Positions 43,655 to 55,488 of a stretch of DNA of 64,000 nt are shown in pieces. Below the pieces are notes generated by a model. It did no database searches. It was given only the letters and a program-made list of their open reading frames with translations, and was not told the origin of the DNA. Source of the stretch: Folioceros fuciformis (taxonomy: Eukaryota; Anthocerotophyta; Anthocerotopsida; Anthocerotales); the NCBI GenBank assembly GCA_049999805.1, contig JBNGIO010006030.1, positions 1 through 64,000 of the forward strand. The letters are read 5' to 3'. The position numbers and the translations under genes are program-made. How positions within the stretch are numbered: the first letter of the stretch is position 1; the number at the start of each line of letters is the position of its first letter.

Positions 43655-46600
43655 AACTACTCTCCCATTTAAATAAATCGGATGGTCCAGCTTGACCAAC
43701 CTTCAAGTACTGAGTGCAGTTTCCTGCATTTATAGATCTTGAACAGCATGCGTGTCCTGAGAAGGTGTCGAACGCACTCCTGCAGCACCTGTCGCTGACA
43801 GTTGTCTTCGCAATCTGAAAATGAAGGCCTGCTCCCATGAGCACGCAGCATTCGTTGCACAGTATTCCCTGACCCTTGGTTTGTTGTATAGTTAGAAGGC
43901 GGCCTACCGAGGGCGGCACAGCTGTGCCTGGTCCCGGGCCGTGCGTTGAAGACTGGACAGGGTAATTAGCTAGCCGTGCCTCCTGCAGGAAACTTGTGAC
44001 AGCTTCACCGCTCCCGAGGAGCCACCTCCTTGAGATGCTCACACCTTCCAGAACCAGGGTCACAGTATGGCACGGTCGCTTGGGTACGCCATTGCGGTAC
44101 GTCATAGGTTTTGTACCAATCCGCCAGGGACTGCGCTTAATTTTCTCCAAGGCAACAACTAGCGAAAGCGCAAACCTCCAGACTAGTGTCGGATTCGGAT
44201 TCAGGGCGGTCGGGAGGTGGACTGATGTCTCGCTTTATCCAAAACTGGCTCCACCTCGTGCCCGATGCCCGATTATAAAAACATGCCGTCCTCTTGCAAA
44301 CAAAGGTAAGCATTGTGCTGGCAGTGGGAAGGGCAGCATGTCCGTAAGGGCATCCACTGGGGTGAGTCCAGGTGCTCGAGTGCCAGCCTGTGTGCCAGAC
44401 TGCTAATGCGGATTTGAATGCCGGCAACAGGCACCGCATGCTCCACCTTGGCCTCATGTCGTCTGTAAACTGTACCAGTCCAGAGGTATAGTACATGCAT
44501 TTTATTTTCCATCCGGGCCTCCGTCCTTTTTATCTACTGCAGATGGCAAATCAAATCATAGGAAGGGCAAGAGAAACAAGAAACGGGCCAAACCATACCA
44601 GACCGGACCGGACCAGACCTGAACTGACCTGCAAGAGGACCTCGGGCAGTTGGAAGGAAAGCGCAACCTGTTTCGTCATCAGTGTTTGGTTGCTTGGGAC
44701 AAGCTTCCATGGACCAAATGAGTACCATAATAGCATATGGTGCCAAAACCGGGTAGTCTACCTCGACCCTAGAGGATATGCTACAAAAATGTGAGTCCGT
44801 TTGAGAAAGAGTTTTGTCAGCAAGATGCTCGGTCCCGCATGATTAGGCTTCTCTCCAGACATTCCCTCGCTCTATGTTGTCAACAGTGGTGGTCGTATCT
44901 ACGGCAAATCCTTGCGTTTTCTTGTGGCCATCACGGGGGCCCAAGGTGACGTATTAGCGTCCACAGATTCCTAACGGCAAGTGGGAGTTGAGTTGATGCA
45001 AGGCAGGCCGGAGCATGAACACCTGGGATTAAGCTGGCGGAAGCCATACTGCACTTCCTGATGTCCGAGATCTTCCATGTGACGAAAGCCAAAGTGTTTA
45101 GTGCTGGCCTATTCATCTCCACAGCGCACCAGTACGGGCACGCCAGAAGGAGCCTGGACTCCTGCACATATGTATATATGGTATGAATTTTTCTACAAGC
45201 CTTTCGTTTGCAACTACTGGATGCCACCGTGAGTGAAGCGGCAGAATCGCTCTCGGACAGGACAGCCGGGCAGCCCTTCGGAGTTGTTTACGGACTCCAG
45301 CAAGCTGCATGTCAGAGGGACAGTACGAAGGCTGCATTGAATGGTACACCGGTTACAGCAAATCGGGATTATGATATGTAAACGGGTCGCAGAGTAAAGG
45401 AGCAGTTTGATGGACTGTGGCAGGTATGCCACAGGTTCGTACAGTACTAGCACTGCCGCATATGCGGAACCACTTGGCCTTGAAAGTAGGTGCCCTTGGC
45501 CAGCATAAACTGTGATCCGAAGTCATGGAACGGAGGCCACGGAGTGGAGGTTTTGGTAGGCTACATATCCAGTTGGTGGGAGCCGTTCGTTGTGGCGAGA
45601 CGCTATGCCCGCCAGGACACTGATTAATCATCCGCCTTGATGATGGCAAGGAGAAGGATACAGGACCATACAGGAGTTCTGTGCTGCATCCCCAACGATG
45701 TCTTCGTGATGCAGGAGGCCGTGAATTGTCATCACTAGCGAAGTGCAGGAGCAATAGTGATGAGGAGCTAGGGCTAGGGCAACGGCAGAGTCACACTAAA
45801 GACTGCAGATTCGGGTAAGAGCCACCGCCATTGCATTGCATGTACACTGTACAGTCCCGTCCATGATCGTTCCGGACCTGGTGCGTTGTTGCTGCCCGTC
45901 CTGGCTCTGGACCTGGACCTGGTCCTGGTACACCCCACCTCCATTTCGACAGGCAGGCGGTTGCAAGGGCCAGGCAGGGACAGGGCCAGGCAAAGGGGCC
46001 AGGCAAAGGGGCCCCTAGGGACAGGAGCAGCGGCAGAGGCAGGGCCCCATAGGAGGTGGCGTGCCCGAGTTCAGTGGGGCCCCCGCTGTCCTGGGGAGCA
46101 TGGGAAAACTGACCGCGTGAGGAGTCCGGCCTCCGGCCTCTGGTGGGAAGCTCGCGGGAAGTGTGTTGTGGGTTCCGGTAATCCGCACGCGTATGGTTCG
46201 CATTTCCTCCTTTGCGGGAGGAGATTAATCAAAAGAAATAAAAATTGGCCCGCAGCTCCGGGATTGTAATGGAGTGAGGAGTCCTGGACGGAAATGGCGG
46301 CAGTTACCAGGTCCAATCAGGGTTGTGCGCTGTCTGCAGCCCGTGCCCCGGGGCCTGCGACAGATAGAGCAGTGCAAGCTTTCAAAGGTGTGGGTGTGAG
46401 ATGAGAGAAGTGTGTCTCGCAGAGAGAGGTGGAGCGTCACCGTGGAGCCGGAGCAACAGCTGCCGGGCTGCCATCACGATTCACGGCCGATGCTGGATTC
46501 AGGCGGTATTAATGGCAGTTGATGACATGTTTGGCGGGCATCACGAGAGACTGCGAGAAGCTACGGCCAAAGCAATCCTAATGGGGACTCTGAACTCGGG

Positions 46601-47858
46601 ATGCGAGTAATAATAAAACTTGCGCAGGCCTGCGCCTGCGGCATGGATTCTATTCTACCCGGGGTTTTTGCTCTGGCTCTGGCTCTGGCTCTGCGCTTGT
46701 CCCATTCTCCAAAACGACAGGAGCGCGTCTGCCATCGTCTGACGCTGCTGCATCTCCACACTGTGGGATACAGGAATACAGCTTACATACTACAGTGTGG
46801 ATGGGAGAGAAAAGGAGGAGAAAAGCTGTGGTGAGGGGAAAGGTAAAGAATTGCGCGGAGTCAGGCATGGCGATGTGCAGTGAGGTGGAATAGCATGGAA
46901 TGGACTGGATGTCACTGTTTCATCATTCGTACCCCCCGGAAGAGGAAGAGGAAAGGTTGGGTGATGGGTCATGGAGGCTCATGCCCCATGGCTGAACTTG
47001 CTTACAGGCGCAAAACGCGAGGAGGCCAAAAGGGGGCTCAACTCTCTAATCATGGCGCAGGGCTGGAGGGTGAGGCCATGTGGAGGGCCCAGCCCTCCTG
47101 CTGCCCCCTCTTCTCGGGCACCACAGTGTCCAGAGGCCAGGAATAAAAAGGAGGTACATACATCAAGCACGCCTGTAATACAGTGCTCTCCACTGCACAG
47201 TGCAGGAGCAGCAGCAGCAACAGTAGCAGACTCTCTCTCCCACCAAGCAGAGCCGGGAAGCGCTCCACAAGTCCAGATGGACCTGGCAATGGCGGCAGGC
47301 CCTCCTTGTTGGCACGGAAAAGGGGAGGGAGGGCAACTTCTGATATCTACATAAAGCTCATGGTGGGGCAGTCCTCGGCGTCCAAAAGAGGTCTGGAAGA
47401 GAAGTCGAAGAGGAGAGTCTTCCAAGAGGAAGGGAAGGGGAAGAGGAAGAGGAAGAGAGATCCTGGTCCAAGAAGACAGAAAGACAGACAGGAGGAGAGA
47501 CAAGAGGACGCGAGGCAAGAGTCATTGCGGTGGCCACCCCAGTTCCCACTGCACTCCACTCCACTCCCGGCCTGGGGAGAGAGAGAAGCGGGGCAATCGG
47601 CACTGGGAGGTGGTTATTCCCGCCCGTGCAGGCTCACATTCAGCCACCGGGCCATGAATGGAGGTGGAGCCAGCGGGGGCATGAAGGATGGGGGAATGCA
47701 GCCGCACCCGCAGCTGCACCGGAGGAGAAGGCGAGGTGGGGCTGCCAGGGCGTGAAGGTGGAAGCTTGTCCTGGCTCCTCCTCCTCCTCATCCATCTGCC
47801 TTTCCTGCAGCCCTACCTTGGATTGCAGAACTAGGCCAGGGCCAGGCCATATCCGCTC
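43655..47858. other. 4.2-kb region without a recognised gene
   Basis: Many open frames under 190 codons on both strands overlap each other and show only compositional bias (Pro/Ser/Arg-rich). 45900-45935 has a CTGGAC hexamer run and 46668-46692 a CTGGCT run. Towards 47.1-47.8 kb the sequence is GA-rich (AGAGGAAGAGGAAGAG around 47430-47460), as in long plant 5' UTRs, so the end of this stretch may be the leader of the BTB gene. Confidence 0.45.
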
Positions 47859-50192
47859 ATGGCAGTGGAGCCTCCCGCGCCTGCAGCCGCAGCGCCATCC
47901 TCCCCGCCCTACACTGCCCGTCCACAGTCTGCCTGGCGCGTCGGCGTCGACGACGACCACGTGGTTCTGAAGCCCGCCCCCGCCGCCGGGGTTTACGGCA
48001 GCGGCAAGGACTCAACCTCCACCTCCCTGCTGCACCGCCGCGGCGGCAGCAGCAGCAGCAGCGGCCGCATCACGCTGCGCAAGGAGGTGGTGGAAGCGGA
48101 GCCCTCCTGGTGCTGCATCTCCCGCCCGCTCTCCGCCTCCTCCCCGCCCGATCCACAGCAGAGAGAGGTGCACAAGGAGAAAGAGCAGCAGCAGCATCCG
48201 CAAGGGCCAGGCCACCGGCGCATGCGATCCCGCTCGTACTCCGGCGAGCTCGTGGTGGCCACTTACAAGAAGTCCGGCGAGCTGGTGGCGTACAACAAGA
48301 AATCCGGCGAGCTGCAGGTCACGTACAACAAGAAGAGCGGGGAGCTGGCCATCGTCCCGCTCAAGAGCAGCAAGAGCAAGTCCGGGGAGCAGCAGCAGGG
48401 ATCGTCTGGTTCGCCCTTCCGCCGCCTTTCACTGTCCCCAGGGAAGGTGTCGCCGTTGGTGGAGCAGGCCATGCCGCCGGGGTATTCCGCCCGGGCTGGC
48501 AGCACCGTCGCCTCCTCCCCGCCCGTGGACAAGATCAAGTCCTCCCCCACGCTCTTCGAGATGATGTCCCACGAGCACGAGATGCAGGCGAAGCCGGCTG
48601 CCTCCACCGCCTCCCCACAGCAAGTAGCGGCTCCGCAGGCTGCCGTAGCCGCGCCGATCCCCACATTGCAGCCCGGCGGCGCAGCCGGCGCTGGCGCCGC
48701 AGCAGGGGCCACCATGGCCATGGTGTCCCACGGCACCCGCCAGTCCTCCTTCCAGGAGAAGATGGCCTCCCTGCTCGCAGGCGGCAGCCCCGGGAGCCAG
48801 TTTAACGACGCCGACTCCAGCGACGTCAAGCTCACCCTCAGCAGCAAGGAGGGGTACAGCGTCTCGGTCAACGTGCACCGCCATATCCTCGTCACGCACA
48901 GCAGGTTCTTCGCGGCCAAGCTCTCAGACCGCTGGTCTAAGCAGCAGCGCTCCCTCCCTCACCTGGTCGAGATCTCCGACTGCGAGGATGTGGAGCTCTA
49001 CCTCGAGACGCTCCGCCTCATGTACTGCCAGGACGTGAAGCGCCGGCTCATGAAGGAGAACGTCCCCCGCGTCCTCGGCATCCTCAAGGTGTGTGTTTTG
49101 TGAATCGTCTTGAAATCGTGTTCGAGTCGCCTTTTCAATCTTTTTGAGACGCGGGAGGGTCATGCGTGCTGAAGCGGCTGGAGATGGAGCCTGACACAAG
49201 CTGGTTTTTTCCTCCCGGGGCTGGGATGGAACTTGGACTGGATGTTGCAGGTGTCGGCAGCGATCGTGTTCGAGGCCGGGGTCATATCTTGCCTGGAGTA
49301 TCTGGAGGCTGTGCCATGGCAAGAGGACGAGGAGGAGAAGGTGACGACGCTGCTGTCGCAGCTGCAGCTGGACAGGGTGGGGGCGGCGGAGGTTTTGAAG
49401 AGGTGCTACCCCGCAGACGCGGGGACCGACAACGAGGATGTGCTGGTGAAGTTGCTGCAGTCGGTGACGAATAGTACGGATGAGAAGGCGAGGAGGGAGA
49501 TGAAGTCGCTGGTGGCCAGGATGCTGCGGGAGAATTCCAACAACCTGAAGGAGCCAGCGGATGTGAGCAAGGAGAGCCTGTACCGGGCGTGCCACGGCTG
49601 CCTCGACTCGCTGCTGCATCTCTTCATGCAGGCCACCACCCCGGACTTACTGACCAAGAACGGGGGGGATAGAGGGACTATGGTTTCGCAGATAGGGCGG
49701 CAGGCGGATAACTTGCACTGGCTTGTGGACATCCTGATCGACAGGAGAATTGCGGATGATTTTATCAGAATGTGGGCGCACCAGTCGGAGCTGGCTACTC
49801 TGCACACGCAGATCCCCACCATGTTCCGGTACGAAGTGAGTCGCCTCACTGCCCGCCTTTGCGTGGCTATTGGGAAAGGACAAGTGCTGTGCCCGAAGGA
49901 AGTGAGGTTTTGTCTCCTGCAAACTTGGTTGCAACCGCTGGTTGACGACTTCGGGTGGATGCAACGAGGGTGCAAGGGTCTGGACAAAAAGGTTGTGGAA
50001 GAGGGTATCAGTCAGACCATTTTGACACTGCCGTTGAAGCAGCAGCAGAACATCCTGATGGCCTGGTTCGATCGGTTTTCTAACAACGGTGACGACTGCC
50101 CAAACCTCCAAAAGGCTTTTGAAGTTTGGTGGAGGCGAACCTTCATGCGGCCGAACGTGGAGGAAGAGTCATCATTGCAGGCGGAGTTCTAG
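47859..50192 (+). CDS. BTB/POZ domain protein of the At1g63850 type with an extended low-complexity N-terminus
   Basis: Two exons, 47859-49088 and 49251-50192; 723 residues. The Arabidopsis relatives At1g63850/At3g50780 are about 520-550 residues. The extra N-terminal ~300 residues are Ala/Pro/Ser-rich and contain four tandem YKKSGEL-type repeats (about residues 128-165), followed by [19 protein letters not shown], a conserved leader motif of this family. The BTB domain is at about 323-420 ([53 protein letters not shown]). The long helical C-terminal region follows ([55 protein letters not shown]). Probably a CUL3 adaptor. Exon 1 is GC-rich with strong third-position GC, unlike its neighbours. 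Confidence 0.93.
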
Positions 50193-50889
50193 TCTTTCTT
50201 CAGGACTTCCGAGGAAGGCAGGGCAGATGTCGGGCCAGGGGCCATGCTGTGCCCGATGATGAGGACTTTCGGCCACCAGAAATACGTTCGACGGCCCCCA
50301 CTGTTGAGGTATGGTCGAGCAAACTTCTTCCTGGTGCAGTGCAGGCAACGTCCGGTGGCAACTCGTCCTGGCCCAAAGCAGCATGTGACTCGCTGTTTGT
50401 AGTCAGCATGCGCTGCAAAGATGGGCAGGTTGCAAACAACCCTGCCCACACTGCTGATCCAGTCTGAAACTATAAAATTTCTGCATCGTTCTCCGATGCC
50501 GATGCATTGGGGTGGAGCCAGACGAAGGTCGTGGCCGCTTTACCGTCTGTCTCCAGTGTCCTCTCGGATATCAAATTTGTGCAGCGAGGACCTTGTCTCG
50601 CAAGTTTGATTCACGACTGTCTATACCTGTCAAAGTTGTTAGAAAATAAGTGTGGAAGGAATGTGTTTTGAACGAGAAGGAATGTGTTTTGAACGAAACA
50701 AGAGGACAGGGACGTTTCCTGCCTGCCCCTCCACTACCCGAGAGGTGTTTACTTGAAGCTCATGCCTATGAAAAATGGCTTGTTTATTTCAATCTCGTAT
50801 GTATGTAAAACGGCTACCTTGTCTCAGCTGTTAACCTCATGGTACTTAGAACAATTAATCATCATGTAGGATGTTTATAACTATACTAA
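50193..50889. other. 3' flank of the BTB gene
   Basis: No gene recognised. 50655-50700 contains a direct repeat of GGAATGTGTTTTGAACGA. Confidence 0.5.
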
Positions 50890-51046
50890 TATGGATTTAT
50901 GATTTGGAGTATGGGATTCATGATTTGGAGTATGGGATTTGTGGTTTGGGGTATGGGATTAGTGATTTGTCACATGGGATTGGTGGTTTGGGATATGGGA
51001 TTCGTGTCTTGGGGTATGGGATACTTGTTTTGGGGTATGGGAGAAT
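50890..51046 (+). repeat. 21-bp minisatellite, about seven units
   Basis: Units like TATGGGATTCATGATTTGGAG in tandem with substitutions. 21 is a multiple of three, so one frame stays open and would give a heptapeptide repeat (YGIxxLE/G). I treat it as a satellite because it has no gene context. Confidence 0.85.
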
Positions 51047-51204
51047 TCAAGTGCCTTAGGCCCTTCGAGCTATGAACTCTTTTTGATCCTTGCCTATAGT
51101 GCTTGAAGAGGCATAGTTCTTATGTTGTGATATGGAACAAATTTTAAAAGGGGGATAGGAGGTGAGTAGGAGGAGAGAGGGTGTTGGAGGCAGGAGAAGG
51201 AAGA

Positions 51205-51487
51205 CACCCAGCGGCAAGTTTTCAAGAGAAGACAACAAGTGAAGAAACCCAGTGGCAAGTTTTCAAGAGAAGACAACAAGTGAAGAAACCCAGCTTTCAA
51301 GAGAAGACAACAAGTGAAGAAACCCAGCGACAAGTTTTCAAGAGAAGACAACAAGTGAAGAAACCTAGCGGCAAGTTTTCAAGAGAAGACAACAAGTGAA
51401 GAAACCCAGCGGCAAGTTTTCAAGAGAAGACAACAAGTGAAGAAATCCAGTGGCAAGTTTTCAAGCGAAGACAACAAGTGAAGAATT
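51205..51487 (+). repeat. 41-bp minisatellite, about seven units
   Basis: Units of GGCAAGTTTTCAAGAGAAGA followed by 21 further bases ending GAAACCCAG. One unit near 51290 has lost about 8 bp. Sequence identity between units is very high, which suggests recent amplification. Confidence 0.9.
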
Positions 51488-51734
51488 CCACCACATTGAT
51501 AAGCCCATGTAATATCTTTGAAAGCTAGAGGAAGTAAGTGGGAAACCATAGAGAACTTGGAAGCTAGTCAACAACATTGAACCATGTTTGGCCATATTGC
51601 AACATAGGGGAAATCTCTCTTAAGGATGAGGAGAAGGAGGAAAAGGTGATGGATTTTGTGGACAATTTCATTGCAAAGGATGTACAAAGCAAAGATGATG
51701 AGACTTAGCAGTTTTGTTTCACAATGTGTCCAAT

Positions 51735-52062
51735 CAGGCCAATGTGTCCAATCAGGCCATTGAAGGATTTAGCAGATGTATTTGATAGTATGTCCAATTA
51801 GGTCATTGAAGGACTGTAGAAAGTTGAGCAGCAAATGAAGCCTATGTCCAATTAGGCCATAGAAGGATTGTAGAAAGTTGAGCAGCAAATGAAGCCTATG
51901 TCCAATTAGGCCATTGAAGGATTGTAGAAAGTTGAGCAGCAAATGAAGCCTATGTCCNNNNNNNNNNCCATTGAAGGATTGTAGAAAGTTGAGCAGCAAA
52001 TGAAGCCTATGTCCAATTAGACCATTGAAGGATTGTAGAAAGTTGAGCAGCAAATGAAGCAA
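51735..52062 (+). repeat. 54-bp minisatellite containing a 10-N gap
   Basis: Five to six units of 54 bp (AATTAGGCCATTGAAGGATT, then GTAGAAAGTTGAGCAGCAAA, then TGAAGCCTATGTCC). The 10-N run at 51958-51967 replaces seven expected bases at a unit border, so the true copy number is not known. The unit, read in frame, resembles part of a gag-like helical protein ending at 52080-52190, but it is broken by stops. Confidence 0.9.
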
Positions 52063-52497
52063 TTCACTTACTGGGACTTAGAAAAGATTGAGTTGGGCTC
52101 TTTGAAAGAGAACAAAACAACAAACATGTTTCCTTCAAACCACAATCCACTAACGAGACTTAATAATGAAGGGTTGCCTAAGGAAGGCAAATGCTCGACC
52201 GAGTAATCTTAGGGTTTGATGTGCCATGGACAGGTCCGGGTGCTTCATGGGACATTGATCGTCCCGGCTCGGAAAGGTTTGTACCTGCGGTTCGGGAAGT
52301 TAAACAAGTCACACAGTGTGGGTGGGCCGGCGTCCGGCGTGGTTCACACTGGCGGAAATTGACCATCTTGTATTTGGAGCTTTATTTGCTCATTTAAAAC
52401 TGGCGCAATCGCAAAAGGCGAAAAAAGGTATGGTTTTGGCCCATTATTCCAGGTCTCCTCCTCCTGCCTTTGCGTGCTGGTCTCGCCGTTTCTTCTT

Positions 52498-53403
52498 TCA
52501 CACAGCGGAGGCAAAAAAGAAGGATTTGCTCGTCCAGGGATAGCTGTTGTTTGGGCCCGCTTTCTGCCGGTCCCCTCCACTGTCCGGCTCCGGCTCCTCC
52601 ACAAGGAAGTCGCCGAATGTTTCCTTCAAGAGCTTCACCAGACGAAGGGCTTTTCCTGGGTCTTGTACCATCACGCCGTCAATTTTGGCCTGAAAACGTT
52701 TCACCATCTCAACACTGAGCGTTTCCTGGTACGCAGTTGTCTTGGATCTGAGCTCGTGGTATTCGTCGCGAACTTTGTTGTAGTCCAGGAGCCAGGCGTG
52801 GCTTTTCTGCGTTCTATACTGCATCGTCTCCAATTCCAGTTGGATTTCTTCCAACCTGTCCTCCAATTCTGCGACGGCCTCGGCGGAGTTGGCAGCCTCT
52901 TCTCTCAGCTTGTCCGTGAAGGTCTTCTTCATCCAGAGCTGCCGGTTGTACTGTCGCTCGGTTTCCTGGAGCTCTTCCTGGGCCGTCTCCATTGCCACCC
53001 TCATTTTCTGTAGAGCTTCAGCCATGTCTCTAATTCTGTCCTTCTGCTGCTCTTGCTCGTTCTTGTTGGCCCACAAGCCCTCGCTGATGGAGGCAACATC
53101 TTTCTTGAGCGCCAGGATCTTCCAAAATGCGGTGACGGTGGTTTTGGCTCCCAAGTCCATTGCGCCTTGGAGGGTCTTCAAACTCGCATTTGCGTTTTGC
53201 AGGCTTTCAATCATTGTTGCCGCTTTCCACTTGAAGCCGCTCGGGTACGAACCTTGCGGATCAACCTTCCACTGAGTGTTAAACAACTGATCTAATGCTG
53301 CACGTTCACTCGCTGGCATCGGCTGTACCTCGCCTCCTGGGTGCTCCGACGAAGCGTTTGGTGCGGCCCGTTGGTCCACCTTTTTGTCTCCCAATGCCTC
53401 CAT
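52498..53403 (-). CDS. Coiled-coil protein of unknown function
   Basis: Single-exon open frame on the minus strand, 301 residues from ATG 53403. I do not recognise the family. After an acidic/polar start (MEALGDKKVDQRAAPN) and a short ordered part (LDQLFNTQWKVDPQGSYPSG) it is nearly all helix with heptad-like Leu/Glu/Gln/Arg pattern from about residue 60 to 250 (QEQQKDRIRDMAEALQKMR, AELEDRLEEIQLELETMQYR). It ends in EEPEPDSGGDRQ and a neutral tail. Codon use and the long intact frame support a real gene. The start was chosen because upstream in-frame codons contain no other ATG before a change in composition. Confidence 0.7.
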   Translation of the reverse strand: MEALGDKKVDQRAAPNASSEHPGGEVQPMPASERAALDQLFNTQWKVDPQGSYPSGFKWKAATMIESLQNANASLKTLQGAMDLGAKTTVTAFWKILALKKDVASISEGLWANKNEQEQQKDRIRDMAEALQKMRVAMETAQEELQETERQYNRQLWMKKTFTDKLREEAANSAEAVAELEDRLEEIQLELETMQYRTQKSHAWLLDYNKVRDEYHELRSKTTAYQETLSVEMVKRFQAKIDGVMVQDPGKALRLVKLLKETFGDFLVEEPEPDSGGDRQKAGPNNSYPWTSKSFFFASAV

Positions 53404-54198
53404 CTCAGCGTGTGTAAGAATTGCGGAAATGTAAAAACACAATGCAGCGGAGAAAGTGAAAACACGGGGCAGAAGAGTGTTCGCCGATATCGCTCTCTTA
53501 CAGCAATCGGAAACAAGAGCAAAAGCAAGAATCAGGCTGAAAGTGGTCGGCAGGACAGGAAAAGGGGAAGGGTATTTGTATTCGGAGGTGGGAGAGGGGA
53601 GGACGCTTTAATGGAGTTTTCAAGATTATTCTACCTTAATCTGTCCATCTTCCCATTCCCAGCTCGCGTAATTGCAGCGAGCTGGAACGATTGAGATGCC
53701 AACCTCGTCCGAGTTTTTGTGGGATAGGATTCTGCTCAAACGAATGGAGCATGCATCCTCCTTATTGATTGATTTGATAGTTGGGGTGGTTCAACTTCCA
53801 TCCCACTCAATCCAATAAAGAAGCAACTTCTTCTTGGATTGTACTACACAAGGTAGTCCACACATGTGCATACAATGCACGAATTAGAGACACACGTACA
53901 TGACGATCATACTCGCTGTGCAAAGAACGACGTTGCCGGGTCATCGACAACCGTCGACTCAAGAGACCATAATGGCGGAGAGAGCAGGAAGGGTGGCGAT
54001 CAACGTGCAGCTTGGCAGCCATCCAGTTCTGTTATTTCTCGAGATTCAAAGGGCTTCTCTTGTGCGAGAGCGACGATGTGGAAGGAAGGTGGGCTGCTAG
54101 GCACGAATCACGATTTCCTTCGTGTTTGCCTGCCTTCACGGAATCCAATTGCCTTCAGGTTTTTGGGCTGGGCTGGCTTGGAGTAGCGGTACCGAGGT
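53404..54198. other. Intergenic, nothing recognised
   Basis: Promoter side of the coiled-coil gene and 3' side of the peroxidase gene. Short overlapping open frames only. Confidence 0.5.
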
Positions 54199-55488
54199 CT
54201 AGTTTATGGCGGAGCAGTCCCTCCGTATCTCCCCCTGAGAACCCGTGAGCACTCCGATGGCCCCCATCTTGGTGATGGCGGCAACGAAAGCGTCGAAAAA
54301 TTTGGGGGTTCTTTTGGAGAAGGCGCGGACCAAGGCCCTGGTTCTGTCGTCCGTGAAGAGCACCTGGTCCGAGAAGAGCAGGCCCTTTCCTCCCACCAGA
54401 TTGGCGTAGTAAGCCTTGTCGAACTTGAAGTTGGTGGTCACGTCCAGGGGCACCACTTGCCCGGGATCACCCGCCTTGGGGCAGACCTGCTTCAGGTCGT
54501 TGGCGAAGGCGGTGTTCATGCTGGGATCGGTGGCTGCGCTCGAGCTGAAGCTGTACAGCCGCGTGGAGAAGGAATCGCAATGCGAGAACCCGATGGTGTG
54601 CGCACCTGCGACATCGACATCGCATTTCTCCGTTCACGCCAGCTTCCTACGACGGTCTACAACACAAGTGCGAGTGCTTGATTACGATAACCCGGACGTT
54701 AAGTCACCTGAGAGAGCAACCATGTCGTCCTGCGAGAGGCCTTTGGAGGCGAAGCTGGCCACCAGCTTGTCCACGTCGAAGTCCGCCCCCGGGAGATTGG
54801 CAACAGCCTCAGACGCCAGGGACACCCTCCCGTCCCTCCGCCCCTTCTGTACCTGCCAGGTCGGCCCACCCACCTGAAGAACCAACCACGGAGACGATCG
54901 ATGTCACGAACCAGCGCGATTCGCCACCACCCACTTCCTACAACAGCCGGGAAATCCGATTCCTCACCAAGCCCACGAAATCTCTTGCCGCAATTGCCAG
55001 CAGGTCCGCACACGACACCACTCCGGGGCACTTGGCCTCCACCGCCTTCTTGGCCTGCACGACGGAGTCGAACGCGTCCCCGGCCAGTGACAGATTGGGC
55101 TGCGCATCCCTCTCCGCCACGTTGCTTCCGCGCGACGATATGAGCACGGAGCCATCACACCCCTGCCAACCCAACACTAGGACGTAAATTCATTCAGTTC
55201 ACGTCACACTTCCCCACAAAACACCGCACGCCAGACGTCGTCACGCTCACGCACTCGCACGAAGCAGTCGTGAAAGAAGAGGCGCAGCGTCGCCGGGGGC
55301 GCAATCTGCGATGCCGCGAACTTGTCCTTCACCACTCCCAGAACGATGGCCTCCACATCGGGGCACGTCTTGGCGTAGAAATCCACCGACAGCTGCCCTG
55401 CCACGCCCCAAATTCCCCCCGATCCTCCGCCCGGAAGAAGCGTTCCCCACACCAGCAGCACCAGCAGCGTCGCAAACCGGGCCGCCAT
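54199..55488 (-). CDS. Secretory class III peroxidase
   Basis: Four exons on the minus strand: 55488-55255, 55162-54968, 54873-54708 and 54605-54199, the classic plant peroxidase intron layout; 333 residues. The signal peptide is [20 protein letters not shown], with cleavage probably before [12 protein letters not shown]. The distal haem site [18 protein letters not shown] has the catalytic Arg and His. [16 protein letters not shown] follows, then [15 protein letters not shown]. The proximal haem ligand is in [10 protein letters not shown], and paired cysteines are at the expected places. It oxidises phenolic substrates with H2O2 in the cell wall or vacuole (lignin-like polymers, cross-linking, defence). 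The family is specific to the plant lineage. Confidence 0.96.

Noticed and set aside
46979-47970. Several 100-190-codon frames on both strands before the BTB gene
   Set aside because: Pro/Ser/Arg- or Leu-rich without domains, in GA-rich DNA typical of a long leader; they contradict each other in strand.
50890-52062. Tandem arrays considered as a CRISPR array
   Set aside because: The repeats are directly adjacent with no unique spacers, and the genome is eukaryotic. They are minisatellites.
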